NCBI GenBank assembly: GCA_010015675.1
Contig: ML977019.1
Span: forward strand, 110,237-174,236
Source: Byssothecium circinans
Taxonomy: Eukaryota; Ascomycota; Dothideomycetes; Pleosporales; Massarinaceae
Reading direction: 5' to 3'
DNA: 64,000 nucleotides
How positions within the stretch are numbered: the first letter of the stretch is position 1; every line of letters starts with the position of its first letter. The notes beneath the pieces are model-generated. The model saw nothing but the letters and a program-made list of their open reading frames with translations, was not told the origin of the DNA and made no database searches. Both the position numbers and the translations under genes were made by a program. Shown here piece by piece: positions 24,349 to 36,542 of the stretch.

Positions 24349-25470
24349 ATGTCTACACCGGCGGTGATGGTCACTCTCGCCAAGCAGCGCGAGGCCGCCG
24401 AAACGTCACCCAAGAACTATCGCGGCTTTGTAGCAGGCGTGTTTTCGGGCATTACGAAGCTGTCAGGTATGCCTTGCTCGCCGCGACTCCTGCTTGCGTA
24501 CCGCTGCTTAGACATATCAGTAGCTGATACAGCAAATAGTTGGACATCCCTTTGATACTATCAAAGTCCGCCTGCAGACGACCGAAAAGGCGCAGTTCAG
24601 GGGCCCCGTCGACTGTCTGCTGCAGACACTACGCAATGAGGGCGTCAAGGGCATATACAAGGGCGCGACGCCTCCGCTGGTGGGCTGGATGTTCATGGAC
24701 TCGCTGTAGGAACACAAAGCAGAGGAACTTCAGAGAGGCATGCTGACGATACAGAAAAGCATGCTCGGCTCCTTGAGCGTATACCGTCGCGTGCTGAACG
24801 AGGACTTCTTCAACCCGACAAAAAGGACAGGCGAGGAGCGGCGGAAGCTGCCCGTCCTGGGCCACGCGATGGCCGGCACCATGGCTGGGTGGACGGTGTC
24901 CTTTATTGCTGCGCCAGTAGAGCACATCAAGGCACGACTGCAAGTGCAGTATGCCGCGGAGAAGAGCAAGAGGTTGTACAGCGGGCCTATCGACTGCTGC
25001 AAGAAAATAGCACGTCCTCCTTCCCTCACCCACGAGATCTGCTTCTAATCAACACCATATAGTTCAAATTTCACGGCATACAAGGCCTCTATCACGGCCT
25101 GTCCGCCACTTTGCTGTTCCGCACCTTCTTCTGCTTCTGGTGGGGCTCGTACGACCTCTTCACCACCTTTTTTCAAACCCACACGTCGCTATCCGCTCCC
25201 GCCGTCAATTTCTGGGCCGGCGGCTTGTCAGCCCAGGTCTTCTGGATCACATCGTACCCAAGCGACGTAGTCAAACAAAAAATCATGACGGATCCGCTGG
25301 GCGACACACGCAAGTACGCGAGGTGGAGAGACGCCGCCAAGGCTGTGTATCGGGATCAGGGCGCCAGAGGGTACTGGAGAGGTTTTGTGCCTTGCTTTTT
25401 GCGAGCATTCCCGGCAAACGCAATGGCACTTGTGGCTTTTGAAGGCGTTATGCGCGCACTGCCGGAGTAG
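24349..25470 (+). CDS. Mitochondrial carrier family (SLC25) protein
   Basis: Four exons: 24349-24466, 24540-24705, 24760-25009, 25063-25470; 313 aa. Three tandem carrier repeats are visible with the PxD/ExxK/R signature: [24 protein letters not shown] and [12 protein letters not shown]. Six membrane segments are expected in the inner mitochondrial membrane. The third intron appears to be GC-AG (AAAATA|GCACGT ... ATATAG|TTC), because only this joins KKI to [13 protein letters not shown] in frame. The substrate is not certain; repeat order and motifs are nearest to the carnitine/YMC group, but I would not assign a substrate. The second exon ends just before a TAG, so intron 2 (donor GTAGGA) is needed. 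Confidence 0.87.
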
Positions 25471-26327
25471 AGGGTCCCGTTGAGTTTGGGCGGTGTGAAA
25501 GTGGGCAGAAGCAACTCAGGAGTATCGGATTCTCCACTCGCAGCGCAATGGCCCCCCCATCTCCATCCTGTTTGGCCATGTCTCGGTCCATGACTTGTTT
25601 GTTTGTGACACGTATACTGTCTTTCGCCATCTGCCTTCACGCTTCGCGCGTGTTTGGTCCATTTCTCCTCTTTGACTAACACGCATCAGAACCAAGCGCT
25701 TTGGTTGAGTATCTTGTGGATGCTTCAAACATTACTGTATAGTCTGCGCCAGATGCATGCCCCCACTCTTGTCTCTCCGTCTCCTCAAAAGCATGCTAAA
25801 CCTCGCCTTCGTTGCCTCTTCCTATGGCCCGGCGGGTCATTCGTCGGTGAGCATGCATGCCGCTCATTCAGTATCCTGCAATCATCCCCTTGTCAGCCAT
25901 CCCATGCATTCACATTGGACAGATGCGGCTCGGCTGGGGAGCTGCAGGACCACAGAGAGGAAGCAAACAAGCTCTCCGCGTCTCACCTCAGCCCGGACCA
26001 ACAACAATCATATCTCTGCTGCTGTAATTGAGTGGGTCTCAACACCATTTCTTTGTCCCTCATTGCATCGGTGGCTTTCCTGTGAGTCTTTTTCCGACTT
26101 CGTCATAGAGCTTGACGGGGCTTATGAGTCACTGGGTAGCTCCTACCACGTGCATTCAAGATATATAGATCGGCCCCTCGCTGGTTTATGCTACAACAAC
26201 CTGTCATAAGCGGCAGCAACATTGATCTCAGGTCAAGCATTCATTCAATCATTCACTACCACGGGAACCTCCATCGGCAAACAGTATCGCGCAGTCTCAT
26301 CGGTAAACAGATATACACTGCTTGAGT
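25471..26327. other. Intergenic upstream of the intact Argonaute gene
   Basis: About 860 bases: the 3' side of the carrier gene and the presumed Argonaute promoter, with a TATATAG run near 26161. No gene seen. Confidence 0.45.
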
Positions 26328-29300
26328 ATGTCGCAGCGCGGTGGTTCTAGTCAGCGGGGAGGACAGGGCGGAGGAGGTGGGAGAGGAGATAGAGGTGGCA
26401 GAGGATATGCCCCAAGGGGTGGATCCAGTAAGTTCTGAAATGTCCCAAGGCTGATCCGACACTGACATGCTGGAACCCCTTCCATCTATTATCCTGTGCT
26501 AACAAGGCTTCTAGATGTCAACATACGCCCACACGAGAACATGATCCATGCACTCAGTCGGATGAGCATCAATGGCAACAATGCTCCTGACGGCACGCCT
26601 CTCTACATGCCCGCCGCCACCCAGGTGTCGCACCCTCACAAGGCAGCCTCCGGAAACGGCGTCGATCCTCGCCCTCAGAATAAGCAAGCCCTCGCAAAGT
26701 TGTCACCCGCGTTCGAAGGAGATTTCCCCTTTCGCAAACAATTCGCCGACACCAACTCGACTGTTTTCTCAAACCACTTCACACTCACGCTGAATCCGAA
26801 CATGCCACTATACGAATACAACATCACCAACTTTCCCGAAGGTATGGGTACAACGAGGGCTCGACTCGCGGTTCGGGTTATGCTTGAGCATGATGAGTAT
26901 CTGGTTCAGCAGCAAGACAATTTCGCTACGGATTACCTCACTCGCATAATCTCCTGGGTCAAGCTCGACGATACCAAACTCTCCACAATAAAGGTTCATT
27001 TGAATGATAGGTCAGAAGGAGTCCTGGCCCTACAAATTGTGTACCTCGGTATCATCGACAGCAACGCTCTCCTTAACCACGCAATAGCTAATTCTGCACC
27101 CAAGTGTCCAATTCACGAAGACGAAGTAATGGATGACGGTAAGAGGAAGGAAGGTGGCGAGCTGGGACCCATCATCAACGCATTCAACATCTTGATCTCC
27201 AAGGCGGTCAGCAGAGACTCTGTTTCGCTGAAATCCAACAAGCTCTTCGTCATGGGTGGTCACAAGCCCCTCGGTCAATCGTCAAATGCTTCGCTATGCA
27301 CCATGCGTGGCTATTTCTACACTATCAAAGCCGGCATGGGTCACATACTTCTCAACCTCAATGCATGCACCAGTGCTTTCTTCAGCCCGATGTTGGTGTC
27401 TGAGTTCCTGAACGACAATGATACCTTCAGATACAAAGGCGACCGCTTGGACGCACTTCGTGGACTACGGGTTTACATCACTCACTCACGAGGCGAAAAA
27501 CTCGATGAGACTCAAGCGCGGATCAAGACAATCGGTGGGACGGGAAAATCTGCAGCCACGCAGACGTTTAAGTTGCGAAAGCAAGGCACTACAGAATACC
27601 GCACTGTTACTGTCCAGCAGTACCTCCAGGAGAGTGAGTTCAACCACAACCCCCAACTCACCACAAATGAGTCCAATCATGCTAACTCTACTAGCCTACC
27701 AAGTCACACTCAAAACCCCTCAAATGCCAGCCATCAACGTCAGTACGAGAGATAAGGCGGTCTGGCTTGCGCCCGAGCATCTCCATATCCTGCCGTACCA
27801 GCTTTACAAACGTCCTGTCCCTGATCACTTGACCCGTTTCATACTCGATGAAGCTTGCAAGCATCCACAAGCCAGTCGTGCGATGATCGAACTTGAAGGT
27901 CTCAAGCAGCTAGGTGTCACTTCTTCCCAAGGACTCGTCAAATTCGTGAGCATCACCCACATCCTATCATACTGAAGACCCTTAACTAACATCTTCCGAG
28001 ACCAAATGTCCCGTGCTCCAAATCGACCCATGTATGGTGCAAATACCGAGTGCACGCCTGCAGTACCCGCGGATCGTGTACAAGCAACCTCTCTCCCTCT
28101 CCTTCCCATCTTGGAACCTACGTGACCAGAAATTTCTCCTTTGCAACTCCCGCGCACAGTTCAAAGTCTATGCCATCGTCGACGTACGCCTCCAGGGGCG
28201 CGACACGACGGATATATATCTCAGAGAGTTCTATAACCTCGCCCAGAAGCGGTACACCATCGGCCAATACCAACACCTTGGCACAGAGAGACTCGACAAC
28301 CCGGCCGCTCTCACGGGGGCAATGGCAAACGCAAATACGAAAGGCGCGAACTTTGTGCTGTTGATACTGAAGGAGAAGAGCATCGCGACGTACTCCACAT
28401 TCAAGGACGTGGCGGATCGAAAATACGGCTTCCACGCCCTCTGCGTCACCGAGAAGCCTAACTACAAAGGCGGTCAAGTACAAAACATAGCCGGATACTT
28501 CGGCAACGTCATGATGAAAGCCAACCTCAAAGCCGGCGGCACTAACCACTCGGTCGAAGGCATCGCAGACATCATGAACGACACCCTCGTCCTTGGCGCA
28601 GACGTCACGCATCCAGGTCCCGGCGCGCTTCTAGGGACACCGTCCATCGCCGCCATCGTCGGCTCCGTGGACAAGACTGGCGGCAAGTTCCTGGGCTCGA
28701 TGCGTCTCCAGCCCAAAGACGCGGTGGAAGTGATCCAAGCCTCCAACGTCGAATCCATGGTCCTCGAACGCCTGTCCGACTGGCGTAAAGCCAACGCCTC
28801 CGTGTGGCCGAAAAACATCCTCTACTACCGCGACGGTGTCAGCGAGGGCCAGTACTCGCAGGTCAAGGCCATCGAACTCCCCTCCATCCACGCCGCCGTC
28901 GCAGCCCTCGCCAAGAAGAGCGGATTGAAATCCGTCCCTGCGGTCAAGCTCACCGCTATGATTGTCGCGAAGAGGCATCATGTGCGGTTCTATCCCAAGG
29001 AGGGTGAGGGCGCTAGAGGCAATGGGAATTGTCAGCCTGGGACGCTGGTGGATTCGACCGTGACAAGTCCGTTTTATCAAGACTTCTATCTGCAGAGTCA
29101 TAATGGATTGAAGGGGACGGCGAAGCCGGCGCATTACTTCGTGCTGGTTAATGGGATGGGGTTGGCAGAGAAGGTTTTGCAGAATTTTGTAAGTTTTTCT
29201 CTTTCCATTCCTTTCATTCCGTCCCCCCTCTCTGGTTTGCCTTGCTCTTCGCACCCTCTCTCTATCTCGATCGTTCTTTGACTAACCATTCCCAGACCCA

Positions 29301-29712
29301 TAAAATATGCTACACCTACGTCCGCGCCACCCTCGGCGTCTCCTACGCCGCGCCCGCCTACTACGCCGACCGCCTCTGCGAGCGCGGCCGCTGCTACCTG
29401 CGCAAGTTCTTCGTCGCAGAACCCAACCTGCGCACCGAGCTCGATAACTTCAAGTTTCAGCTGCAGCGCGACTTCCAGGCCAAGCGCGACGCCGAGTTCC
29501 GGCCCAATCAGTCGGGCTGTGGTAAGGGTAAGGGGAGAGAGGAGAAGAAGACGAGGGAGGAGGAGAAGAGGGAGAACGAGCATAAGAAGGCGGTGGAGGA
29601 GATGCTGAAGAGGGATACGTTGGGGAAGGCGAGGAGGGAGTTTTATGGTGAGAGTGGGTCGGGAGGGAATCCGTGGTCGGACAAGTTGGCGGGGACGATG
29701 TTTTGGATGTGA
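26328..29712 (+). CDS. Argonaute (intact; RNA silencing effector)
   Basis: Five exons: 26328-26427, 26515-27633, 27695-27945, 28001-29188, 29296-29712; 1024 aa. The first exon is a Gly/Arg-rich RGG tail (about residues 1-34). The N domain and linker follow, with the PAZ region around 370-470 (ending LAPEHLHILPYQLYKR), MID around 490-620, and PIWI to about 900. All four PIWI catalytic residues are visible: D691 (LVLGADVTHPG), E733 (QPKDAVEVI), D768 (YYRDGVSEGQ) and H868 (KPAHYFVL), so slicer activity is likely. It ends ...GTMFWM, the usual Argonaute C-terminus. It should load small RNAs from Dicer and silence transposons or foreign RNA. Two broken relatives lie directly downstream. I cannot tell from one window whether it is the QDE-2 or the SMS-2 type. 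Confidence 0.95.
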
Positions 29713-30321
29713 GGGGGAGGGACATGGGGCTTGGGTGATTAGGTGGCTGGGGGATGGTGGAGGCTTGGGGTGTTGGGGAAGATAATGGAGATGTTATGTT
29801 AGTGAGATTCGGCGCAAAGAACTGGGTATGGTATAGTATGGTATGGTATGGTATGATTATTTGGTTTGGCGTTTAGGATAGGGGGGTTAGGTTGGGAATA
29901 AACGCGAACATATCGGTATTGTGGATTTGGATTTTGGTTCCGTGGTGATGTTGTGGTACTAACAATGAGGTCGTGATATTTGTGAAGTCGTGATCCTTGT
30001 GGAGTCGTGACCCTTGTGAAGTTATGAGAATACGTGAAATCTATCTGTGTTCATCTAACTTGGCGTGAATATAGTTTAAAAACTAGCTTGTCAGGGCGTG
30101 CAAACGTAGTAGCTAATGACCGATCGCCTCCCCGCTTGTCCCTACCTAGGTAGTAAACATCTGCAGCCCTTCGTACAGTGCCTTCACACAAGTATCCAGA
30201 CCATCAAGATTACACCCAAGCTTCAACACCACCACCAACACCAATCCTTGCTCTATTTACGTATTTTTTATGTTAAATTATCAAGAACATCCATGATTCC
30301 ATCAACGAACCTCGCCTTCAC
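29713..30321. other. Argonaute 3' region and spacer
   Basis: About 600 bases. A TATGG pentamer repeat lies at about 29826-29858, and a short repeated phrase (GTGAAGTCGTGA-like) at about 29975-30020. No gene is supported. Confidence 0.45.
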
Positions 30322-31485
30322 ATGGACTCTACCAAATCGAGCAGAGGCTTTTTCTGGACCCAGACAATTACGGATGGAAGCCGCATACGAGCTCTTCGTT
30401 TCTACTTCGTCGACAAGTTCAATGTCAATGGTCTGAGGAGATATGCGAACGGTGACCCAGAATACGAAAAGACCAATATAGATACAATCTCCAGGTGCCT
30501 CAAAGTGGTCATATCGAAGAGTTTCGATCCAAGCAGAGTTCGTCAGCAATCTTCGAACAAATTCTTCGTCAAATCTGCTCGATATCCACTACGCTTCCCT
30601 GGTCCGAGCCATAGTGCACCCGCATCACACTCCATAGAAATCATACGGAGCTATTACTATGTTGTCAAAGAGGGAATGGGAAATATTCTACTCAACTTCA
30701 ACCTTTGTACCAGTGCCTTTTACCGACCAATTTTTGTCAGTGAGTTCTTGGCAGATCGGGATACATTCGGGCAGGATAAATGGGTAAACGAGCTCAAAGG
30801 CCTACGAGTCTGTAGAGGAAAATCGAGCTCAGGAGAAGAGATTCAGGAGAGCGAAGCTCTAGTGTATTAAGGTGAGATGAGATGAGACTATATGCACAGA
30901 GCCGGGATAACTATCGTCCGACCACCCGATGAGCCTTCATATATCCACCGCGACAGAGTTTATGTCATTATTGACCGCGTAATAAAGATGGGGGCGGAAA
31001 GAAGGTGTACAAGGTGCATGACCTGAGTACTCACAACATCGAGACATTGACATTCCGCAAGAGGATCTTGAACCCTGACGGGAAGTCTGTGAAGAACTCA
31101 GAGGGTAAATTCAAAGTGCAAGATGATGATAGTTATGCTGTTGGTCATTTGGAAGAACGTAAGTCATCTCTCATCCCATGCTTATCCTTTGCTGATTGGT
31201 GTTAGCATTCGAGTTTGAGCCTGTTCGAGGCCGACCCGCGGTCAAAGTTGGCACTTCGCAGAACGCCATCTGGTACTCCCAGGAGAAGCTCCGTATTTTG
31301 CCATACCAGATATATCGCAGACCCGTTCCGGTTAGACCGACTGCGTCCATGGTTAATCAAGCCGCTAAGCCTCCCGGATAAGCACGAGCATACATTAGGC
31401 TGAGTTCTACAAGTATGACACCGGGGATGGAAACTGTAAGAACACTTGGAGCAAGGATATAGGGAATACGATGTTTCGGATGTGA
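30322..31485 (+). pseudogene. Argonaute remnant B: N/L1-PAZ part joined to the C-terminal tail
   Basis: Pieces of a second Argonaute. 30322-30870 matches the L1-to-DUF-linker part (VVKEGMGNILLNFNLCTSAFY, FVSEFLADRDTF, ELKGLRV) and hits a stop at 30868. 31005-31381 matches PAZ (LRILPYQIYRRPVPV), with an intact-looking intron at about 31159-31205, and stops at 31379. Only about 30 bases later, in another frame, 31409-31485 encodes EFYKYDTGDGN...NTMFRM, which lines up with the intact gene's last residues (EFYGESGSGG...GTMFWM). The whole MID-PIWI part, roughly 450-500 residues, is missing. Sequence divergence from the intact gene is high, so this is an old paralogue, not a recent copy. Confidence 0.82.
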
Positions 31486-33279
31486 ATGGGAGAGGAGCAG
31501 TCAGTGAGGGGAGTTTAGGCGGTGTTGATTTTGAGTCTACTTCCGATAGATCTCGTTTGTATATAGATTTCCGTTATCAGGGATAGCCTTAGTCTTCGTA
31601 GCTGTTTTCTTAGCGATAGGGTCTCCGACTCACTGCTATCCGCGATAGATCTCATGTGTCAGCAATGGATCGGTCATTTTTGTGAACGCTAATTCTAGTA
31701 ACAGCCTAGCAACAGCATCTGTATGCAGTGAATTCATGCAAATACCAATCACTGGGACATCCATCTTGCGAGGGGCTCAAGAGGATCTCGGCATCTTAGG
31801 ATCTTCTCAGATATGTCGTTGCAGGGTGAACTAGCGAGTCACTAAGTCGACTTCAGTCAGATTGCCGATATCTCCGACATCACTTTGAAGCCCTTCCTCT
31901 GCGGCATTGCAGACTCAAAGGAGTGTTTCAGCCTCATATCATTTCACCGATCACTGGTCAATATGTGTGACCCCGAGTTCACGATTGGTGTGAAAGTCAG
32001 GATTGGTGAAGTATGCGTTCTCTGTGGATACTCCATCGTGGTCAACTGGTCATTGAGTGCTGTACCGGTCGGTTGCGTTGGGTGCCGTTGGAATAAATGC
32101 CACGCAGGAAGCTGCGCACGCACCATCGCGAATACACAAAGCAGGACCAGTTTTCTAAAAGAGAAATGTGTTAGGCGCAATTTATGACACAATGGAACTT
32201 GGTTTAACTCCAAGGAAAATGAATTGTAGGGGAATCACTTTTACAAAAGTTAGAACGCTGCTAAAAATCTAGTATCCGAGCTTACGTCTTGTATCTAGAA
32301 TCAACTATTGTCTTATCATTGCTCTGAGTATGTTGGGACACTCACAGACAGTCCTGCAGCTGTTGGGAACGATAGCCCTATATAATATCCTACGTGCTAT
32401 ATCTTGTATCCAAAGGGTCGGAGATATGGCGACTGTATCTATTCAGAATATGCAGGAGCGCATGAGGGAGACCAGGGACTACATTTGATTCAATAATACC
32501 CATTTGCGGGTGGCCCAATCCCCACATTTTGGTGTGACAGAGATTGGATCACATAATCATTCTTAGGTCTGGCCCCATTCCAAGCGAAAAATCTTGGCTC
32601 CTTAAGCGACAAATTAGTCATCATTCGCAGTTGTAAAATTAACTTCGAGTCACGTGCGGGCCCACGCGTCGATGCCCAGACCAAAAAAAAAAAAATTATT
32701 CGAGCTTTTTGAGCTTCGTTTCTCCGCTCCCTTTATTAAGGGTTAGTAATTTTATCTTGCGATATAAGGGACGGGTGTTGTATACCAGAATCGAACTAGG
32801 GACTATTAAAGAGTCATTAGTATTCGCGAAAGACGTGATAGTGGAGCGTAACTTACCCTTTCGGTTACAACAGATATTACAGCCGAACGTGATAAACCAA
32901 CTACACCAAGCGGAGGCTGGTAGATATTTTATCATTTTCGGTTAAGTTTAAAATATATAAACTATCTCAAACCCACTTCCAAAGTGGGCTTGGATTATGT
33001 CACCTTGTGGGTCCAGCGCCATGTTATTGCCCGACTATATTACAATAGCTCCCATCAATTCTGGTCCGGCAACTCGTGGCTTCATTCCTAACTCATTAGA
33101 ACCAAAATCCCCTTTAGGGGTTGTAGACTTAAGAAAGGAAATCGGACATTATAAGGGTACAGCAGAGTTCTCCGACGATGAAATAGAGACGTTTATTCAG
33201 CAACCAGCGCACCTCAGTCAGCGTCCATTTACCCAAGATGTCTTACAGATGATCAAGACTACTATAGGATTGAGGGTCT
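31486..33279. other. Unexplained spacer between Argonaute remnants B and C
   Basis: About 1.8 kb with no gene I can name. A Cys-containing open frame at 31885-32187 has no recognised domain. At 32685 an A13 run is followed by about 250 AT-rich bases open on both strands; the minus strand of this piece reads AGTTCGATTCT near 32790, close to a tRNA B-box. An open frame at 32997-33280 runs straight into the next PIWI fragment but does not look like MID. A degenerate insertion is a plausible reading. Confidence 0.4.
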
Positions 33280-34442
33280 GGATGAAGGACACTCTCGTAA
33301 TCGGAGCTGATATCACTCACCCTGGAAAGGGCGCTGTATTGGGGGTGCTCCATCTATCGCAGCCGTAGTAGTCTCTGTTGAATCTAGTAGTGTTCAGTTT
33401 CCCGGTACGATGAGACTACAACCAGCTCAACCGATTGAAGAAGTAAGTTCTCTAAACACAAACCTGACAACAACAGACCCTTGAGAATTCCAACGAACTA
33501 GTCAAGATCGTCAGAAAAAGCATGGCGGAAAGAGAACAAGGAGATTTAGCCCAAGAATAGTCTCTACTACCGGGACGGCGTCAGCGAAGACCTGTACGCG
33601 GGGATCAAGACGGCAGAAGTCGACAAGATCAAAGCAGCGATTGCATCCATTGCCATGGATAAGGATCAAAAAGTTCTAGATAACAAAATCACCGCCGTTA
33701 TCGTTACCAAGCGTCATAACACTAGATTCTATCCCGCTACACAAGCCGACGCTATGATGAATCAGAACTGCAGACCTGGACTCCTGGTCGACAGTGCGGT
33801 AACGAAGGCCTAATTCATCGACTTCGTCCTGCAGTCTCACAACGGCATTCAAGGCACAGCCAAACCTGCTCGATACAATGTCATTCTGAAAGGAATTGGG
33901 ATCTCTATGGACGAGTTCTGGAAGAGGGTAAGTCACAAATTGAAGAGAGAGAAAATGCAACTCCGCACTAACACGTCGATCACCCTAGACCCATAGTCTC
34001 AATCACACATACGTGCGAGCTACCCGCGGCGTCTCCTACGCAACACCCGCATACTATGCCGACCGGGTGTGCGAACGAGGTCGCTGCTATCTCCGCAAGT
34101 GGTACAATCCCGACCGTACAACCCGCAATGACTTCGACGACAAGAAAAACAACTTTGAGAAGCAGGTAAAAGATAAAAGAGATAAAATGAGGAAAGCGGC
34201 GGGCGGAGCGAAGGCCGCCCAAACTTCGGCTCCGGCTCCGACTCCGGTCAGAGGAAGGGAATATAAAGGAGAAGAAGAATAAAGCGGAGCTCAAGGAAGA
34301 CGAGGATGATCGGAAGATGGTGTTGAGGATGATGCATGATTATGCCGAGTCGAAGATTCGACCGGTTTTTGACGCGACGCCGCATCCGCGGGTGCCGCAG
34401 GGTCGCGTCGACAGCTTCCTGAAGACTATGTACTGGATGTAG
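33280..34442 (+). pseudogene. Argonaute remnant C: PIWI half with frameshifts and stop
   Basis: This encodes a PIWI domain and C-terminus: DTLVIGADITHPGKG, TMRLQPAQPIEE, SLYYRDGVSEDLY, VTKRHNTRFYP, LQSHNGIQGTAKPARY, then after an intron (about 33930-33989) THSLNHTYVRATRGVSYATPAYYADRVCERGRCYLRKW, and an end MYWM. Lesions seen: a one-base loss in a G run at 33341-33345, a frame change at about 33545-33560 before SLYYRDG, a TAA at 33811-33813, and another frame change at about 34260-34290. The fourth catalytic position is Arg (33871-33873) where the intact gene has His. MID and everything before it are absent. It has its own C-terminal end, so B and C are separate gene copies. Confidence 0.85.
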
Positions 34443-35001
34443 GCGTACTGCGGTGAATGGATCGAGGACGGCGATGCGGGGTGGATGGTTTAGGGGATCA
34501 TGTTGCTTTTGTATTCTCTATTGCTGTTTCCATTTTTTTTTTCAATAGGTATTTCTCGCTTTCGTTACGTTTCGCAATTTTCCGATCACTTGTAGCCAGG
34601 TGGCTATGTGTCAGTGCTTTTTTCAAATCTCTCGTTGATTTGGAGATGAAAGTTACACAAGGTTGTGGTTTTCTGGTTTATATCGCGAAAGACTGTCGTG
34701 TTTTGAGTGACTTCTTCGTTCATAGATAAAAGTCGACACTGCCATGCGTTTCTCGATTTTCTTTCCACGATATGATGAGTTTCAACAAAATTGCCTTTCG
34801 CATACCTTCGCAATGCCAACACCAAGTCAACACAGGCAAGCAGTAAGTATACAGAATAATTTCCAAAATAGCGGAACACTAATTATTCATTCAAGTCAGC
34901 TCATCTCATCCAATAACCCAGCCTTTTTTTAACACTCCCACCACCCATCTTCATCTCCATCTCCTAATCCCCAAACCACATCATCGCATCATAACCAACA
35001 A
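34443..35001. other. Intergenic spacer, no gene seen
   Basis: About 560 bases between remnant C and the 3' end of the aldehyde dehydrogenase gene. It is AT-rich and without protein-like frames. Confidence 0.45.
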
Positions 35002-36542
35002 TCAACTCCCGTAATCATCATCCCAAGTAACAGCCTTACTAACAAGAAACTCCTCCAACCCCTCCCTCGCATTGAACCTCCCCCACCCCTCCCCCTTAAC
35101 CCCACCCATCGGCAACGCTGGCTCATCATGCACAGTCATAGTATTAATATGCACGGCGCCCACCTCCAACTTCTTCGCAACACTCAACCCCCTCTTTAAA
35201 TCCCTCGTGAACACCGCCGCATGCAAACCATACAACGTCGCGTTCGCAAAGCTCACGGCATCGTCTTCAGTCTCGAATGTGGAAATAGAGACGAGAGGAC
35301 CAAAGGCTTCTTCATGGTAGACTTTAGAGGTATCTTTGACGGAGGAGAGGATGGTGGGGATGAAGGATGCTGCTGGAGAAGACTGCGTGGAGTCACCGGC
35401 GATGAGCTCGGCGCCTTGGTCGAGGGCCTCGGAGACGAGGCGCGCAAGGCGCAATTTCGAGGCTGAGGAGACGACGTAGGGGAGTATGTGGGATTGTTTG
35501 GCGAAGGCGGCGAGTTGGTGTTTCATTTTCTCAATGAGGGCGGGGGCGATGGAGTGGTGTGCTACGACGCGGTCGGTGCCCATGCAGATTTGACCCCCCT
35601 ATGTGTGTGAGTTGAGTGCTGCTTTTATAGTCATATGATATGATGACTTACGTTGAGGAAGGCTCCGGCAAGACACTCAACAGAAGCCTTGTCTAGGTCC
35701 GCATCATCCAAGACGGTGGCGCTGTTCTTGCCGCCTAGTTCCATGAGGATAGGCTTGAGGTTTTCACCACACGTGCGAGCAATCTTACGTCCCGTAGCGG
35801 CACTGCCGGTGAAGTTGATCTTTTTTACAGCTGGGTGCTCGATCATGGTGTTGACTACAAGTGGTGCGTCTTGAGGTCGACAGCCAATGACATTGAAGAC
35901 ACCGTCCGGCAAGCCGGCTTCTTTGAAGACTTTTCCTAGTGCGTAGTAGCAGCGAGGCGTCATCTCAGAAGACTTGATGACAGTGGTGTTTCCGGCTGCG
36001 ATGGCTGTGGCTGCTGCACGAACGCCAAAGACATATGGGGCATTCCTACCCACAATCAGTCTCCTCCCACAAAATCGATATATCAAAAACATACCAAGCT
36101 ACAACACTCAGGCACACACCATACGGCTCCTTCCACACCATAGCGCTCTGACCCTCCTTAGCCACAATCGGCACGCTACCACATACACTCGCAATGCGGC
36201 CCGCAATATCCCGGCACATGGCAATCGCAAGCGGCAACACGAAGAATTGCGCAGAGCCAACATCAGCGCCCATCTCTGTCATCATGTAACCCGCATACTC
36301 GCCCACATTTTGCTCAAGAATGTCTGCAGCTTTGAGTAAGACAGCCTTGTACTCGGCTTCGTCTTGGACCACGAGGGAAAGGCAGCCTGGGCAGTTTCTA
36401 CTGCTTTGACAGCGTCTTCAGAAGTTGCAGATACAGCTTTCCAGCAGGCCTCACCTGAGGCGGGTGAGATCACGTCGAAGGTCGAAGTGTGGCTGATATC
36501 TTCGCCATTGATGAGAAGTGGGACGGTGTTCGTGTCGGCCAT
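35002..36542 (-). CDS. Aldehyde dehydrogenase (vanillin/salicylaldehyde-dehydrogenase-like), apparent frameshift
   Basis: Read leftward: exon 1 36542-36095, exon 2 36045-35652, exon 3 35598-35002, with 49- and 53-base introns. It has the NAD-dependent ALDH landmarks: SPASGE, TVIKSSEMTPR, INFTGSAATGRKIA, MELGGKNS (general base Glu) and GGQICMGTDR (catalytic Cys), ending FLVSKAVTWDDDYG. Exon 1 is one base short: FPSWSKTKPS is in one frame and YKAVLLKAADILEQN in the next, with the switch at about 36340-36356 and no room for an intron. Everything after is well preserved, so this is either a sequencing error or a very recent break. The substrate is probably an aromatic or aliphatic aldehyde; not more precise than that. 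Confidence 0.82.

Noticed and set aside
32780..32800. tRNA gene on the minus strand (B-box-like AGTTCGATTCT)
   Set aside because: No matching A-box at the right distance and no cloverleaf could be folded by eye; kept only as a hint of a degenerate element.
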